The notes: generated by a model not told the origin, from the letters alone. Shown: positions 1 through 9,886, counted from the stretch's first letter. The stretch: DNA of 64,000 nucleotides from CAVPKN01 sp963832835 (GCA_963832835.1 CAWHVD010000001.1:992001-1056000), one strand, 5' to 3'. Made by a program: numbers and translations.

Positions 1-37
1 GTATAACCTTGCCTTGTCGGTTGCAGGCTTTCGGCTT

Positions 38-73
38 AAAAAAAAGAGGTATTGGAGATTAACCAATACCTCT
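38..73 (-). terminator. Rho-independent terminator after MOMP-like gene
   Basis: A perfect 11-bp stem (AGAGGTATTGG at 45-55 pairing with 63-73, 7-nt loop) is followed on the minus strand by a run of T. It lies 24 bp past the stop of the MOMP-like gene, so it probably ends that transcript. Confidence 0.85.
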
Positions 74-97
74 AAGAAAAATGGTTCTACGCTAAAA

Positions 98-1063
98 CTA
101 GAATATCAATTCTAAAGCAACATAGGGGCCTTGGAAACTGGCGTTGCTAAAAGCGTCCATGGAAAGACCGGTACTTGCGGTGTCGACAAAAATCTCTCTA
201 TCAATCACATTACGATAGGAGAGTGCTTCATAGCCAACCTCTAAGATGGCTTTTAAACATCTAAAATTGTAACCGTAGCTCAAGCCGATGCGGATATCCC
301 ACATAGGGACAAGGTCCCAAAAAGAGGCATCCTTTGAGAAGGGTTGAGTTTGGGTAAGTGCGCTATCACGTTGGAATTGCACTTTATATCGATTGACTAG
401 CAAACTCCCTTTTACGGTTGATGTTAGTGCAAACCTACCGGGGCAAAAACAGTGTAAGAAGTTGAGATCGTAATTAGCTTCAAACGCAACTTCAGGACCT
501 ATCCCACGTGCATGACTTCGCTTGTTGATGTGCTCGTTTCCTGGGCCTAGCCTATATATAAGATCTTCTTCAAATTTTATATTAGCATAATGGAGCCCGG
601 TTCGAAATGTATAACGGAAAGCATTGCATTGCCGTCCCCACAAACCAATAAGAGCATCGACTGCATAATATTCCAGCTCGACCTTTGAGGATGCAAAACG
701 AAATACGCCACCTATAGGTATCCCCCCATTGGGCGCTAAAGGACCGCTCGCAGAATCAGACTGGCTTGTTTTGGGAAGATGAGTCCATATTAGTTGAAAA
801 TCATTCTCACAAAGCCCATATGAGGCATATAGACGGTAAGCACTCTTGTAATCAAAATCATTATTAAACCTGGTGCCATTGGGAAAGGCGTCGAGTGGGC
901 TTACCGCTTGTGCGTAGAAGCTTTGGCTAATCATCGGTTGAAGAGCAAGGTATTCTCCTCTAACATCCCAAGCTCCAGATTTTGGTTGATGTTCCCAAGC
1001 TGTTGCAGCTCCCGTTGAAGCCATAAATGTGGCTAGTAAAACAAATTTTATCAGATGGTTCAT
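98..1063 (-). CDS. MOMP-like outer-membrane beta-barrel protein
   Basis: The product has 321 residues and an N-terminal signal peptide: a short charged start, a hydrophobic stretch of about 15 residues, and an Ala-rich cleavage region near residue 22. The mature part shows alternating polar/aromatic strands and ends in Phe (LELIF), typical of beta-barrels inserted by BamA. Several Cys residues and phrases such as the Tyr-rich GLHYANIKFEEDL segment recall the major outer-membrane protein / Legionella-type pore families found expanded in Chlamydia-like bacteria. It is inferred to be a surface porin or adhesin. It is followed by its own terminator and appears to be monocistronic. Exact subfamily and substrate cannot be read from the sequence. 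Confidence 0.75.
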   Translation of the reverse strand: MNHLIKFVLLATFMASTGAATAWEHQPKSGAWDVRGEYLALQPMISQSFYAQAVSPLDAFPNGTRFNNDFDYKSAYRLYASYGLCENDFQLIWTHLPKTSQSDSASGPLAPNGGIPIGGVFRFASSKVELEYYAVDALIGLWGRQCNAFRYTFRTGLHYANIKFEEDLIYRLGPGNEHINKRSHARGIGPEVAFEANYDLNFLHCFCPGRFALTSTVKGSLLVNRYKVQFQRDSALTQTQPFSKDASFWDLVPMWDIRIGLSYGYNFRCLKAILEVGYEALSYRNVIDREIFVDTASTGLSMDAFSNASFQGPYVALELIF

Positions 1064-1317
1064 TTTTTGTCCTCATGTGTTCAGAAAGGTTTTCAATGTA
1101 CAATGCGTGTGTAATATCGTCAATTTTTTAGTTGCAGAACCAATTGAAAAACTCCCGACACTTGGAAAATCGACGATTTTGGTGACAATTTTTAGAGCCA
1201 GCTGGGCTGGCTCATGCCGCAATTACGGGAGCATACCCGAATGGGTAGATGAGGAAATGCGGCGAAAATTGCCGCCAAAAGCGCGATTTTACAAGAATCG
1301 GGAGTTTTTCAATTGGC

Positions 1318-3285
1318 TCATAAGTCGGACATTTTTCTAAAGTGGACGATCGCACTAGTGTTTTTCTTTCTGGATGTCAGGCCGCAAAGAGCCAATAGGT
1401 TTCCGAATAGATTTGCGGCATCTAACAGACTTAATCCACATAAACCAATGATACGTGTCCAGAGATGTTTGCGGGGGGCGAATAATTTTTTTGTGTAGCG
1501 AGCGTAGGTGTTTGCTAATAGGGCCCGAGGAATGTTGTAGTGAGCTTGCACCTTTTCACAAGTGATCTGTGTGCTCATAAGATCAGCATTCCAAATGGCA
1601 AGCATTTGCCTAAAGTATCTTTTATTGATGGTCGTTTTATGTTTGCAATATACAGAAATGGAGCAGGTTGGGGGTAAATATTTTGCGCAGAGGCGCAGGG
1701 CTGCCCCTAATTCACAAAAATGGTCTTCGTTCAGCCAGATGCTGGCTTGAGTTTTATTATTAAAGATCGTTTGCAGTTCGGATGGGTGGCGCTTCATCAT
1801 GACATCGAAGAGCTGATAGGTGCACTGTCTTGGGTAACCAGACTCTAACCAGTGCATGATGTCATCGATTGGTTCAAATGCAATAACAATGCAGGTAGTA
1901 TTTTGAGATAGCTGTTCCTTGACATTCTGTTTCAGGTGGTAGTCATCAAACCAGTTTAAATGCCAAGGTGATTGATGAGGGATTGTTCCCGTCATGATTG
2001 CTCGCAGGCGAGCTTTGCTCCACATTTTTTTAGATGGAGATGAGGGAATACGGCTTGTTGTTAAAAACCTGCGGTCATCTAAAGCGTCACCCAAAACTGG
2101 AGAAAAGGTGGCTGACCCGATAAATCCGGCCAAGGTGCCTTGACGGTAGTGTCGAGATTGAGTTTTTTTTTCTAGGATGTTGTGCATGATTGATTCAATA
2201 CAAGAAATCCAATAAGGATGCCCTCGGAGTGGTTGTGGATCGGGTGAGAGCATGGTCTCGAGGGTTTGGATAAATTCGGCACTAGCTTGAATTGCGGCCC
2301 GAGGAGGTTCATGCAGTTCCTTACTATGATAAATGACCGGAAAATGCGCATTGGCTCGATGGACGTTCGTTGTCCAGTTAGAGAGGTGATTGGCTAAAGT
2401 AGGGATATCATGTCCCCCACATGCTAACCAAGGCTGTTCATAATCGAACGGGGCCATTTCAATGACGCAATAATCATCGGAATCTTGAATGTGTGCGACA
2501 TTTCCGGAAGGACACATTTCTGGAATAAAAGAGTAATCACACGAAGCCCCAATCACGTAATCATCAATCTCTGGCTTAATACAAAGCATATGTCTCAAAT
2601 AAAAACGACCGATCATCACATGATCATTCACTTTCCAAAATAAGCGGTTGGCGTGAGTGGCATGTGTAAAAGATTGGGTGACAGTATGGCCTAAGCTGAC
2701 AGGATGTAAAAAGGGAAAAGCCAAAGTCAGCATTTCATGCGCACTTAAAGTAAGTAGACCTGCCTTATCAGCTTCTATTTTGTCCTTGAGCAAAGGGGAG
2801 ACATACTCTTCAACAACCAGAAAATTACCCGTTGTGATCCCGCTATAGCCAGCTTTCAAATAACGTCCCATATTCTGCAGGGAACCATTTGCCATAAGAT
2901 AATCCGAGACGAGGAAGAAAAAATAGGTTTCACACATTTTTTCTCCCCTGCTACGCATACCACGCTCATAAGCAAGGGTTAATGAGGCTGAGTAGCTGCC
3001 ATCAAAAATGAGATCAGAAATTTCGATAAATTCGATCTGGCAATAGTTCATTAACTGTTGAAAGGGGGGCTGGGCCTGGAAGAAAGAAATATCGGCCTCG
3101 GTGGTCAAAAACAAAAACGTACAGGCATATTCTTGGCTCATCGCAGGAATGTTGCCAGGGGCTAAGAGGCTGCGCAAGCCGAAATCAAAAAAGCTCTGTA
3201 TGTAACTTTTCCCCCAGACAGCAAGTAAGAATACGACCGGAGGTTTGTCTTTAGAATCGGGTGATATGGAAGTATGTGTCGACAT
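1318..3285 (-). CDS. Large glycosyltransferase-like protein of the VWG family
   Basis: A 655-residue protein if it starts at the ATG at 3285 (MSTHTSIS); an upstream in-frame ATG at 3342 adds 19 unconvincing residues. Its N-terminal part (LLAVWGKSYIQSF, then SLLAPGN, then a VSDYLM segment with hydrophobic strand) matches in pattern the 351-residue protein at 6559-7614, which begins VVVWGREYTHTF and has APDAWF. I recall such proteins near glycan loci in other bacteria, where they are treated as glycosyltransferase-like. The second half (about residues 330-655) has no partner here and ends in a hydrophobic segment. Function is inferred from the family pattern and position in a glycan region; no biochemical role is established by the sequence. 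Confidence 0.5.
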   Translation of the reverse strand: MSTHTSISPDSKDKPPVVFLLAVWGKSYIQSFFDFGLRSLLAPGNIPAMSQEYACTFLFLTTEADISFFQAQPPFQQLMNYCQIEFIEISDLIFDGSYSASLTLAYERGMRSRGEKMCETYFFFLVSDYLMANGSLQNMGRYLKAGYSGITTGNFLVVEEYVSPLLKDKIEADKAGLLTLSAHEMLTLAFPFLHPVSLGHTVTQSFTHATHANRLFWKVNDHVMIGRFYLRHMLCIKPEIDDYVIGASCDYSFIPEMCPSGNVAHIQDSDDYCVIEMAPFDYEQPWLACGGHDIPTLANHLSNWTTNVHRANAHFPVIYHSKELHEPPRAAIQASAEFIQTLETMLSPDPQPLRGHPYWISCIESIMHNILEKKTQSRHYRQGTLAGFIGSATFSPVLGDALDDRRFLTTSRIPSSPSKKMWSKARLRAIMTGTIPHQSPWHLNWFDDYHLKQNVKEQLSQNTTCIVIAFEPIDDIMHWLESGYPRQCTYQLFDVMMKRHPSELQTIFNNKTQASIWLNEDHFCELGAALRLCAKYLPPTCSISVYCKHKTTINKRYFRQMLAIWNADLMSTQITCEKVQAHYNIPRALLANTYARYTKKLFAPRKHLWTRIIGLCGLSLLDAANLFGNLLALCGLTSRKKNTSAIVHFRKMSDL

Positions 3286-3473
3286 CAGGTTATGAAAAAT
3301 AACTTGAGCTTTGCAATGTTGTCGATACAAAATTAAGAACAAGGTAGAAAAAATGCATCACAGAGTACAGGCTGCGCAGAGAAAAAGGATATGCAATTTC
3401 AAATTTTGCTTGAGACAAGCAGCGCATTGGAGGATACTGACCCCAATATGATCTGTATGTGCAATTGTCCATT

Positions 3474-5420
3474 ATGAAGCTATTGATCCTGGCGGCGATT
3501 CAAAATCGTAAGCACTACTTTTTGTTGGTTTTTACGATGATTGCCATGTTCCTTCTCACCCTCTCCTCCCAAGTAGAAATATTAGCGATTGGTGTGATAG
3601 CGCGTACAGGTCCCGATTTTTTTGTTCTGTTTGGGGAAAAACAAGAGGGCAAAAGTCAGGTGGATGAGGTGAAAAAAGCTACCGTCGACAGCCGATGGGC
3701 AGATATTTCAAGTACCGACGTTATCACAAAACTACAGGCGACAGAGTACCTTTCTTCAGGAAAACACCGTGGCCTGGTCTATCATGTGAATCGGTTTTTA
3801 GATAAACATTTTCATCTCGCTAAAAACCTGAAACGCCTTGCGTTTGTCGTGGTGGGTGTCGCATTTTTTAAAGCGATGGCTTTGTTTGGTTATCGCTATT
3901 TTACACAAGTGGTTGCCATTCGTGTTAGCCGAGATTTACGCCAGAGGTGCTTTGAGCACGTGCAAACCCTCTCCATGAATTTTTATCACCAATACGAAAT
4001 GTCTCAAATTTCAGCACGCGTTTCTGGTGATGCTAGAGTGGTTGCCCAATCTGTAAACGCTTTATTAATTAATTATCTTCAAACCCCATTTGCGATTCTA
4101 TCCACCTTTACAGCTCTTTTGTTTATCTCATGGAGGCTGACTCTAGTTGTATTTTTTGGAGTTCCTTTAATTATTATTCCAGTGGTGTATATCGCAAAGC
4201 GCGTTAAACAAATCGCTAAAAGCATGGCGACAAATAATGAGCGGTGCACGCGCATACTAACCGAATGTATCTTGGGTATTTTCACAGTAAAGACATTTGC
4301 GATGGAAAGTTTCTCTCGTAAAAAGTACACAGATAACAATTTTTTCATGGCGAAACTCGAAGAAAAAAGTGCCCGCTATGGTTTAGCATCGCGCCCCATT
4401 TTACATATGGTCTCCTCAATCTTTTTTGCGACTGTGATCCTAGCTGGATTGTATTTGTTCGAGATTGCCCCCGAAGAGCTGCTTGTGTATTGTGGGCTCC
4501 TTTATGTCTTTTATGAACCTGTCAAGAAATTCGCTGAAGAAAATGTTCAAATCCAACAGGGTGTTGTGGCTGCAGAGCGGATGTTTGACTTGTTAGCCGT
4601 AAAGCCTACAGTGGTTGATGCCCCGGATGCAGAGCCCTTAACTTCCTTTCACGATCAAATTGAGTTCCGGAACGTATCCTTTCGGTATAGAGATGAATGG
4701 GTATTACAAAACCTCTCTTTTACAGTCCCTAAAGGGCAAATTATTGCCATTGTAGGGCCAACAGGTGCAGGAAAATCGACTATTGTCTCGCTTTTGCCTC
4801 GGCTTTATGATCTTTGCGAGGGTGAAATATTAATCGATGGCAAACCTCTTACCTCCTATACGCAGGAATCTCTGCGGAAAAATATTGCATTTGTTCCCCA
4901 AAAGCCTTTTCTATTCTTAGATTCGATTCAGGAAAATATTGCGATAGGACGGTCTTACAGCGAAGACGAAATCCAAGCCGCTGCGCGCAACGCGCACGCC
5001 GAGGAATTTATTGTCAGGATGCCGCAGAGTTATCAATCCGTGTTGCAAGAACTGGGTAAAGATTTGTCAGGAGGGCAACAACAACGTCTAGCAATAGCAC
5101 GCGCACTGGTGACCAAAGCACCTATTTTGGTGATGGATGAAGCAACCTCATCCTTAGATGCCCTGAGTGAAGAGAAAATCCGAGACGCGATTTTGGAAAT
5201 GCGCGGAAAACTCACACAAATTATTATTGCCCACCGCTTTTCTACTATCGAACATGCAGACAAAATCATTTACCTAGATCATGGAAAAAAAATAGCAGAA
5301 GGAACAAAAGAAGAGTTACTTACAAAATGTCCGGAGTTTCGTCAAATGTGGGAGCTCATGCACCTCAACGCTGAGTCTTCCCAGGAGCATGAGGAAGACG
5401 CTGCAATGGCCCTCTACTAG
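3474..5420 (+). CDS. MsbA-like ABC exporter (fused membrane and ATPase domains)
   Basis: About 648 residues from the ATG at 3474; a GTG at 3459 is an alternative. The N-terminal half has six hydrophobic segments of an ABC type-1 exporter fold, with a 60-residue hydrophilic insertion after the first helix. The C-terminal half is the ATPase: Walker A GPTGAGKST (near residue 430), signature LSGGQQQRLAIARAL, Walker B ILVMDEATSSLD and the switch His in IIAHRFST. The class includes MsbA-type lipid flippases and peptide exporters. There is no N-terminal C39 peptidase domain. Position between glycan genes suggests lipid or glycolipid export (inference). Pieces of a second copy of this gene lie at 6113-6183 and 7693-8005. 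Confidence 0.85.
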   Translation: MKLLILAAIQNRKHYFLLVFTMIAMFLLTLSSQVEILAIGVIARTGPDFFVLFGEKQEGKSQVDEVKKATVDSRWADISSTDVITKLQATEYLSSGKHRGLVYHVNRFLDKHFHLAKNLKRLAFVVVGVAFFKAMALFGYRYFTQVVAIRVSRDLRQRCFEHVQTLSMNFYHQYEMSQISARVSGDARVVAQSVNALLINYLQTPFAILSTFTALLFISWRLTLVVFFGVPLIIIPVVYIAKRVKQIAKSMATNNERCTRILTECILGIFTVKTFAMESFSRKKYTDNNFFMAKLEEKSARYGLASRPILHMVSSIFFATVILAGLYLFEIAPEELLVYCGLLYVFYEPVKKFAEENVQIQQGVVAAERMFDLLAVKPTVVDAPDAEPLTSFHDQIEFRNVSFRYRDEWVLQNLSFTVPKGQIIAIVGPTGAGKSTIVSLLPRLYDLCEGEILIDGKPLTSYTQESLRKNIAFVPQKPFLFLDSIQENIAIGRSYSEDEIQAAARNAHAEEFIVRMPQSYQSVLQELGKDLSGGQQQRLAIARALVTKAPILVMDEATSSLDALSEEKIRDAILEMRGKLTQIIIAHRFSTIEHADKIIYLDHGKKIAEGTKEELLTKCPEFRQMWELMHLNAESSQEHEEDAAMALY

Positions 5421-5460
5421 AGAAGGACACCGTAGATTTCACTGAATCCAACTCTGCATC

Positions 5461-5676
5461 TTGTCTCTTTGTTTGCTGTGGAAAGAGGGCAATGCTAACA
5501 TCATCCACCATCCCTTAGACCCTGATGGTACGACCTACCAAAGAGTCTCATTTCGAGAAAACCTCGTTACAGAGATCTCTAAGTTCACACTACACTACAC
5601 CACTACTACCTTACCCGGATCTTCCGGCGCCCCTGTTATTGATGATGAGGGCAATCTGATTCAGAAATTCTCATGA
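5461..5676 (+). pseudogene. Fragment of a trypsin-like serine protease
   Basis: About 70 residues remain of a chymotrypsin-fold protease C-terminal half: an IIHHPLD segment and the active-site motif LPGSSGAPVID holding the nucleophilic Ser, followed by a truncated end. The His and Asp parts of the triad are absent and there is a stop just upstream in the same frame. It is 41 bp after the ABC gene and lies at the edge of a zone of gene debris, so a decayed remnant is the best reading. Confidence 0.6.
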
Positions 5677-5858
5677 CTACCTTCTTCTGACTCTTCTTTA
5701 GATACAAATACTTTTTCGGCAACAATTTCGAAGACAGCATTACCATCGATATCTGTTATTACATATGTTTTAAACGGCTGATTTTCAGGAATTTTTACAT
5801 AATACTCAGAGATAGCCTCTAAAAAAAATGAATCGTTACCTGTTTTTTCATAAAGGCC
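5661..5858 (-). pseudogene. Possible 3' gene fragment, unknown
   Basis: A stop-free minus-strand stretch of 65 codons with plausible protein-like composition (contains FKTYVITDIDGNAVFEI) ends at a TGA at 5661-5663. It has no start codon or ribosome site and is preceded by a stop. It may be the tail of a lost gene. I do not recognise it, and chance is possible. Confidence 0.25.
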
Positions 5859-6067
5859 TTATAAAAGTAAGTAAAACTTTCATAAGCGTAGGGGGGGAGG
5901 GGGTTAGGAGGAGGATGGTAGTCAAATTTTTGATTTGAAGGAAGTGTTTTTTGAAATTAGGAATCGGTGTCAGCGATTATGGGCGAATAGGATCTAAGAG
6001 GGACAACGACGATTAAAATAACAATTATTACTATTGCCTAGACAATTATCTTAACCGTGAGTCAAAA

Positions 6068-6108
6068 TATCCTTTGCCGAGACCATTTAACCCCTTGGCA
6101 AAGGATGT
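6068..6108. other. Hairpin-forming inverted repeat in debris zone
   Basis: ATCCTTTGCC pairs perfectly with GGCAAAGGAT around a loop of about 18 nt. It lies just before the first fragment of the duplicated ABC gene and has no T-run, so it looks like a repeat end or remnant rather than a terminator. The rest of 5860-6110 shows nothing I can name. Confidence 0.4.
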
Positions 6109-6112
6109 GTCC

Positions 6113-6183
6113 AATGATGAACGGTGCACGCGCATACTAACTGAATGTATCTTGGGTATTTTCACAGTAAAGACATTTGCGAT
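6113..6183 (+). pseudogene. Fragment 1 of a duplicated ABC exporter gene
   Basis: About 70 bases repeat 4233-4303 of the ABC exporter gene with only a few mismatches, ending at the same ACATTTGCGAT. The copy stops abruptly where transposase-derived sequence begins. The next part of the ABC gene resumes at about 7693, so this is the left piece of a second copy broken by an insertion of about 1.5 kb. Confidence 0.8.
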
Positions 6184-6185
6184 TT

Positions 6186-6470
6186 GAAAACAAGTCGAAT
6201 GAGATTACAGCTATTCCAAAAACCTAGAGCAGATTGACCTGCAGGGTGCAGTTATCACTATAGATGCCATGGGGTGTCAGAGGGATATCGCCAAAAAAAT
6301 TTGTGATGGTGGGGCAGATTACGTTCTCGCTTTGAAAGGCAACTCTAGGCGTATCCACGATTAGGTTATCCACTACTTTAAAGAGGCTGAAGAGGCAGGG
6401 TATGAATATTTGGAACACACGGCTTTCACAGGAAAGGAAGTGGGCCACACAGCGGAGGTTCTAAAAGAAG
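6186..6470 (+). pseudogene. Degenerate ISAs1-type transposase remnant
   Basis: Translation gives KSNEITAIP, then after a one-base frameshift LEQIDLQGAVITIDAMGC, then ADYVLALKGN and an in-frame TAG, then EYLEHTAF. These are the conserved DDE core phrases of ISAs1-family (IS4-like, H-repeat-associated) transposases, including the Asp of TIDAMG. Both ends are missing. It cannot encode an active enzyme. It is embedded between the two halves of the duplicated ABC gene and may mark the event that broke it. Confidence 0.8.
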
Positions 6471-6505
6471 GTTCTAAAAGAAGGCTGTTCTAAAAGAAGG
6501 CTTTC
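6462..6505. repeat. Short tandem repeat GGTTCTAAAAGAA
   Basis: Three near-identical units of a 13-16-base sequence (GGTTCTAAAAGAA, the third with a small insertion) follow the transposase remnant. This is probably slippage within decaying sequence. Confidence 0.6.
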
Positions 6506-6558
6506 CAAAAAAATTCTATACCCTTATCATAACTGGTCCACTTGAAAAATGAGTACAT

Positions 6559-7614
6559 ATGAAAATTTTTGCGTCCGTTGTAGTGTGGGGCAGAGAGTAT
6601 ACTCACACTTTTCTAAATTTTAACTTACCCATTCTAATCTGTCACCTATCTTTACTAAAAGAGCATTCAAATGATTTAAGTTTTTTTGTATACACCTATG
6701 ACGAATATTACGAATTGATAATTAATAATGAATATTATAAGGGCGCAAGTAAATGTTTCCCCCTGTTTGTGTCATGTCTTGGCTCTGAATCAGCTGCCGA
6801 GAGTAACTGCTATAGTCAGATGCATGATGCGCATAAGAAATTTATTGCTCATGCGCAAAGTGAGCAGGCTGGAATGATATTTCTGGCACCCGATGCATGG
6901 TTTTCCAAACAAACATTTGTTTCGTTAGGCAAAATAATTAGGCTAGAAAAAAGGGCGATGCTTCTTGCAGCACCACGTGTAGAAAAAGAGTATGGTCTTG
7001 ATTATCTAATGCAAAATAAACAACGCTTTTTTTCTGAAGGTATGGAGACTCAAGATATTATTAGTCCCATTTTAAATCGCCCTCACATGATAACTCAGGC
7101 ATTTTGTGTAGATGAAAATCAGTCTACATTTGTATCTTGGCCTTCCACATTATATTGGTGGAGAGAAGATAATGCAGGATTCATAATAAGGAGTTTTCAC
7201 CTCCATCCGCTCTATGTTCACCCAAGGGTAGAGAGTGTGGTAGCTAACTTATCAATCGATTTTGATTTAATAGAACAATCGGGTTTGATCGAAGATGACA
7301 TTTATATCCCTTCTGATTCTACCGAAGCCTGTGGATTTGAGTTAAGCACTGCAAGAAGACAACTAAATGGAGTAAGGCGTCCGTTAGTTGCACATGATCT
7401 TTTAAATTTTGTGAAATCTTCCTACGCTACACCTCGACATTGTCAAAATATTGTACATCGCATTTATTTTCATAAATATGATGATTTGAGTTCATTTTCT
7501 TGGAAAAAATTGACAGATAAATCCGATGAAATGATAGAAGAATTCCAAATATTATTAAGTAAAGGTTATGACGAAGAAAAAGTCCCAGAAAGTGAGAAAG
7601 TCCCAGAAAGGTAA
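6559..7614 (+). CDS. Glycosyltransferase-like protein of the VWG family
   Basis: The product has 351 residues. The opening KIFASVVVWGREYTHTF and the later strand MIFLAPDAWFS parallel the N-terminal half of the protein at 1318-3285. No signal peptide or membrane segment is seen, so a cytoplasmic enzyme is likely. The C-terminus carries a short duplication (EKVPESEKVPER). The gene sits inside the duplicated, broken ABC gene, which suggests it arrived by insertion or recombination. It has lower GC than its neighbours by eye. A sugar-transfer role is inferred from family pattern and from the methyl- and acetyltransferase genes downstream. Confidence 0.5.
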   Translation: MKIFASVVVWGREYTHTFLNFNLPILICHLSLLKEHSNDLSFFVYTYDEYYELIINNEYYKGASKCFPLFVSCLGSESAAESNCYSQMHDAHKKFIAHAQSEQAGMIFLAPDAWFSKQTFVSLGKIIRLEKRAMLLAAPRVEKEYGLDYLMQNKQRFFSEGMETQDIISPILNRPHMITQAFCVDENQSTFVSWPSTLYWWREDNAGFIIRSFHLHPLYVHPRVESVVANLSIDFDLIEQSGLIEDDIYIPSDSTEACGFELSTARRQLNGVRRPLVAHDLLNFVKSSYATPRHCQNIVHRIYFHKYDDLSSFSWKKLTDKSDEMIEEFQILLSKGYDEEKVPESEKVPER

Positions 7615-7692
7615 CCGTCTAATCTAGACATCTTTTTTGTCTTTTTGATTTCTGGCAATCTGGGGCTTCTTTAAAACAAGGAGCTCTTATGT

Positions 7693-8005
7693 TCGTTTCT
7701 CTCGTAAAAAGTACACAGATAACAATTTTTTCATGGCTAAACTCGAAGAAAAAAGTGCCCGTTATGGTTTAGCATCTCGGTATAGAGATGAATGGGTATT
7801 GCAAAACCTCTCTTTTACAGTCCCTAAGGGGCAAATTATTGCCATTGTAGGGCCAACAGGTGCAGGAAAATCGACTATTGTCTCGCTTTTGCCTCGGCTT
7901 TATGATCTTTGCGAGGGTGAAATATTAATCGATGGCAAGCCTCTTACCTCCTATACACAGGAGTCTCTGCGGAAAAATATTGCATTTGTTCCCCAAAAGC
8001 CTTTA
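7693..8005 (+). pseudogene. Fragment 2 of a duplicated ABC exporter gene
   Basis: Bases 7693-7780 repeat 4306-4393 of the ABC exporter, then the copy jumps to the equivalent of 4681, deleting about 290 bases, and continues through Walker A (GPTGAGKST) to about 4908, ending at CCCCAAAAGCCTTT. An ORF runs across (7733-8119) but lacks the signature and Walker B motifs, so no working ATPase is possible. Near-identity with the intact copy implies recent duplication or gene conversion. Confidence 0.85.
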
Positions 8006-8180
8006 CGGAAGAATAACAGGATATGCAGGATCGCAAGCGGCAGGATGTTGAAGATGAATAGGTTAATTTTTCTGTCTCACTATCAAGTCTTTTTAATCAA
8101 AAGACCCTGCGGCTCGTGAGTAGTTGCAAAATTTTCTTGATTTTTTTCCCTTGTTTTTCTTAACGTCAAGTTTATTTTTT

Positions 8181-8945
8181 ATGCGTGAAGAATTTCAAGA
8201 AAAAGGATTTGTGACCTCACTATTTCCGCCTAGCCTGAAGCAGGCTATGCTGGACTATATCAATGCCTATGTGCGGAAATTAGCCAATATACCCACCACA
8301 AACCAATCCCTTGAGCAGATTATGCAAACCATACCGGACGCTACTTGGCAGCACAAAATGAGCCGCTGTTTCCGTATTTTCCCCAACCATCTTGCCGATC
8401 AAGCCCTCGATTGGGCTCACAAGGCTTTCTGCACGCCATTTGGAAGCAGTCGATCTGCTGTTAATGTGGTGCTTCCTCAAGAGGTGCAAGACAACCCTCA
8501 GATTACGGACAATCATTTAGCTATTTATTGGCGTTGTGTACGGCCAGGGAAACCAGATGCCGGTAGACCCCATCGAGATGCTAGTTTTTGGGCTCTTGAA
8601 TTCAGTGAAGGGTACAATCCAAAAATCCCTTTTGAGTTTAGCTATCTGCAGAATTGCAAAAAAATCTGGATCCCTCTTCATGGATGCTGCCCAGAAACAA
8701 CGTTGCGTGTCATTCCGGGCTCTCATCAGATGGACATCCCCACCATTGTTGAACAAACAGAATATGGAAGACGCCCCGGTATTTGTCCCCAATGGCTCCA
8801 AGATCGGAAAGCTTCGTTTATATCGCCCCCTGAGTTGTCTCAAGGCTCTTCCATTCTTTTTGATATGAATCTAGTACATGTTGGCCCGTGCCACAATCAG
8901 TCTACAGTGCGTATATCCGCAGAATTCAATTTTATAACCCAATAA
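8181..8945 (+). CDS. Phytanoyl-CoA dioxygenase (PhyH) family oxygenase
   Basis: A 254-residue protein from the ATG at 8181 (MREEF); the longer TTG start at 8124 adds a Phe-rich stretch that is probably untranslated. The Fe(II)/2-oxoglutarate binding pattern is visible: HxD in PHRDASFW, a distal His in NLVHVG, and the Arg of VRISAEF that would hold 2-oxoglutarate. The phrase RVIPGSHQ is typical of the PhyH family. Bacterial relatives hydroxylate sugars, lipids or secondary metabolites. It is followed after 8 bp by a TylF-type methyltransferase, so tailoring of a glycan or small molecule is a reasonable inference. Confidence 0.75.
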   Translation: MREEFQEKGFVTSLFPPSLKQAMLDYINAYVRKLANIPTTNQSLEQIMQTIPDATWQHKMSRCFRIFPNHLADQALDWAHKAFCTPFGSSRSAVNVVLPQEVQDNPQITDNHLAIYWRCVRPGKPDAGRPHRDASFWALEFSEGYNPKIPFEFSYLQNCKKIWIPLHGCCPETTLRVIPGSHQMDIPTIVEQTEYGRRPGICPQWLQDRKASFISPPELSQGSSILFDMNLVHVGPCHNQSTVRISAEFNFITQ

Positions 8946-8953
8946 AAAAAATC

Positions 8954-9886
8954 ATGAATCCATTTCGTGCTGTGAAGAGGATGGTAAGAAATACAGATCA
9001 AGCCAAGCAAATTTTAGCAGAAATTAAAGATAGCATCACCCAGCTATCGGAACAGACGAGAGATCTGCAAATTAACTTGGAAGTTTGTAAGCGATTAACC
9101 AATGAACCCTTAATCAAAAAATCGGCTCCTGAGTCCATTGATCTCGTGATTCAAGAAGCTGTTGCGGCAAACCATCAATCCTACTACTGGGGAGATCGTC
9201 TGCTCACAATTGATAAAAGTGCCGGCTTCTTATCAGACCCTTCATTTCGTGCCGCTTATGATGAAGTGTGGGGCTCGCACAAATATGACCAGTATGCCTC
9301 ACCCCATACGATATCGTGGCGTTTGCATACGTTGGTTTGGGCAGCTAAATCCGGCTTGAGAGTCGAAGGCGATTTTGTTGAATGTGGTGTGTTCAAAGGT
9401 GATATGTCATGGGTAATTGCGCAGACAGTCGATTTTGCATCGCTTGGAAAACAATTTTATTTATACGATACGTTTGAAGGTTTCTCTGACAAGTATTCAG
9501 CTGCTGAAGATTTTCCGGAAAACCCGGGATTCCTTGCCTTTGCTCATGCCATTTACAAAGATCCGCAGCTATACCCTTACGTTTGTAACCGATTTGCTAA
9601 TCGGAAGGATATCAAGGTGATAAAAGGCGTTGTCCCGGATGTGCTATTAGATAACGCACCCGATAAAATCGCTTTTTTACATATCGATCTGAATTCTCCT
9701 GCTGCTGAAATTGGTGCTCTGGAAGTTCTTTTTCCACGCCTATCGCCGGGTGCAATTCTTGTTTTTGATGATTATGGTTGGAAGCAGTTTCATAAGCAGA
9801 AAGAAGCAGAGGATGCATTCATGCATGAGCGAGGTTATGAGATTTTAGAATTGCCAACAGGCCAAGGTGTTGTGGTTAAAAGCTGA
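8954..9886 (+). CDS. TylF/MycF-type O-methyltransferase
   Basis: A 310-residue protein from the ATG at 8954. After an N-terminal helical segment (about residues 1-50) comes a SAM-dependent methyltransferase core: GDFVECGVFKGDMS (motif I), FYLYDTFEGFS, and AFLHIDLN ... LSPGAILVFDDYGW, which are characteristic of the TylF (macrocin O-methyltransferase) family acting on sugar hydroxyls. The first 45 residues (FRAVKRM, then N.DQA.Q) match the start of the next gene product, pointing to a shared coiled-coil or docking segment. Eight bases separate it from the PhyH gene; a glycan methylation role is inferred. Confidence 0.8.
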   Translation: MNPFRAVKRMVRNTDQAKQILAEIKDSITQLSEQTRDLQINLEVCKRLTNEPLIKKSAPESIDLVIQEAVAANHQSYYWGDRLLTIDKSAGFLSDPSFRAAYDEVWGSHKYDQYASPHTISWRLHTLVWAAKSGLRVEGDFVECGVFKGDMSWVIAQTVDFASLGKQFYLYDTFEGFSDKYSAAEDFPENPGFLAFAHAIYKDPQLYPYVCNRFANRKDIKVIKGVVPDVLLDNAPDKIAFLHIDLNSPAAEIGALEVLFPRLSPGAILVFDDYGWKQFHKQKEAEDAFMHERGYEILELPTGQGVVVKS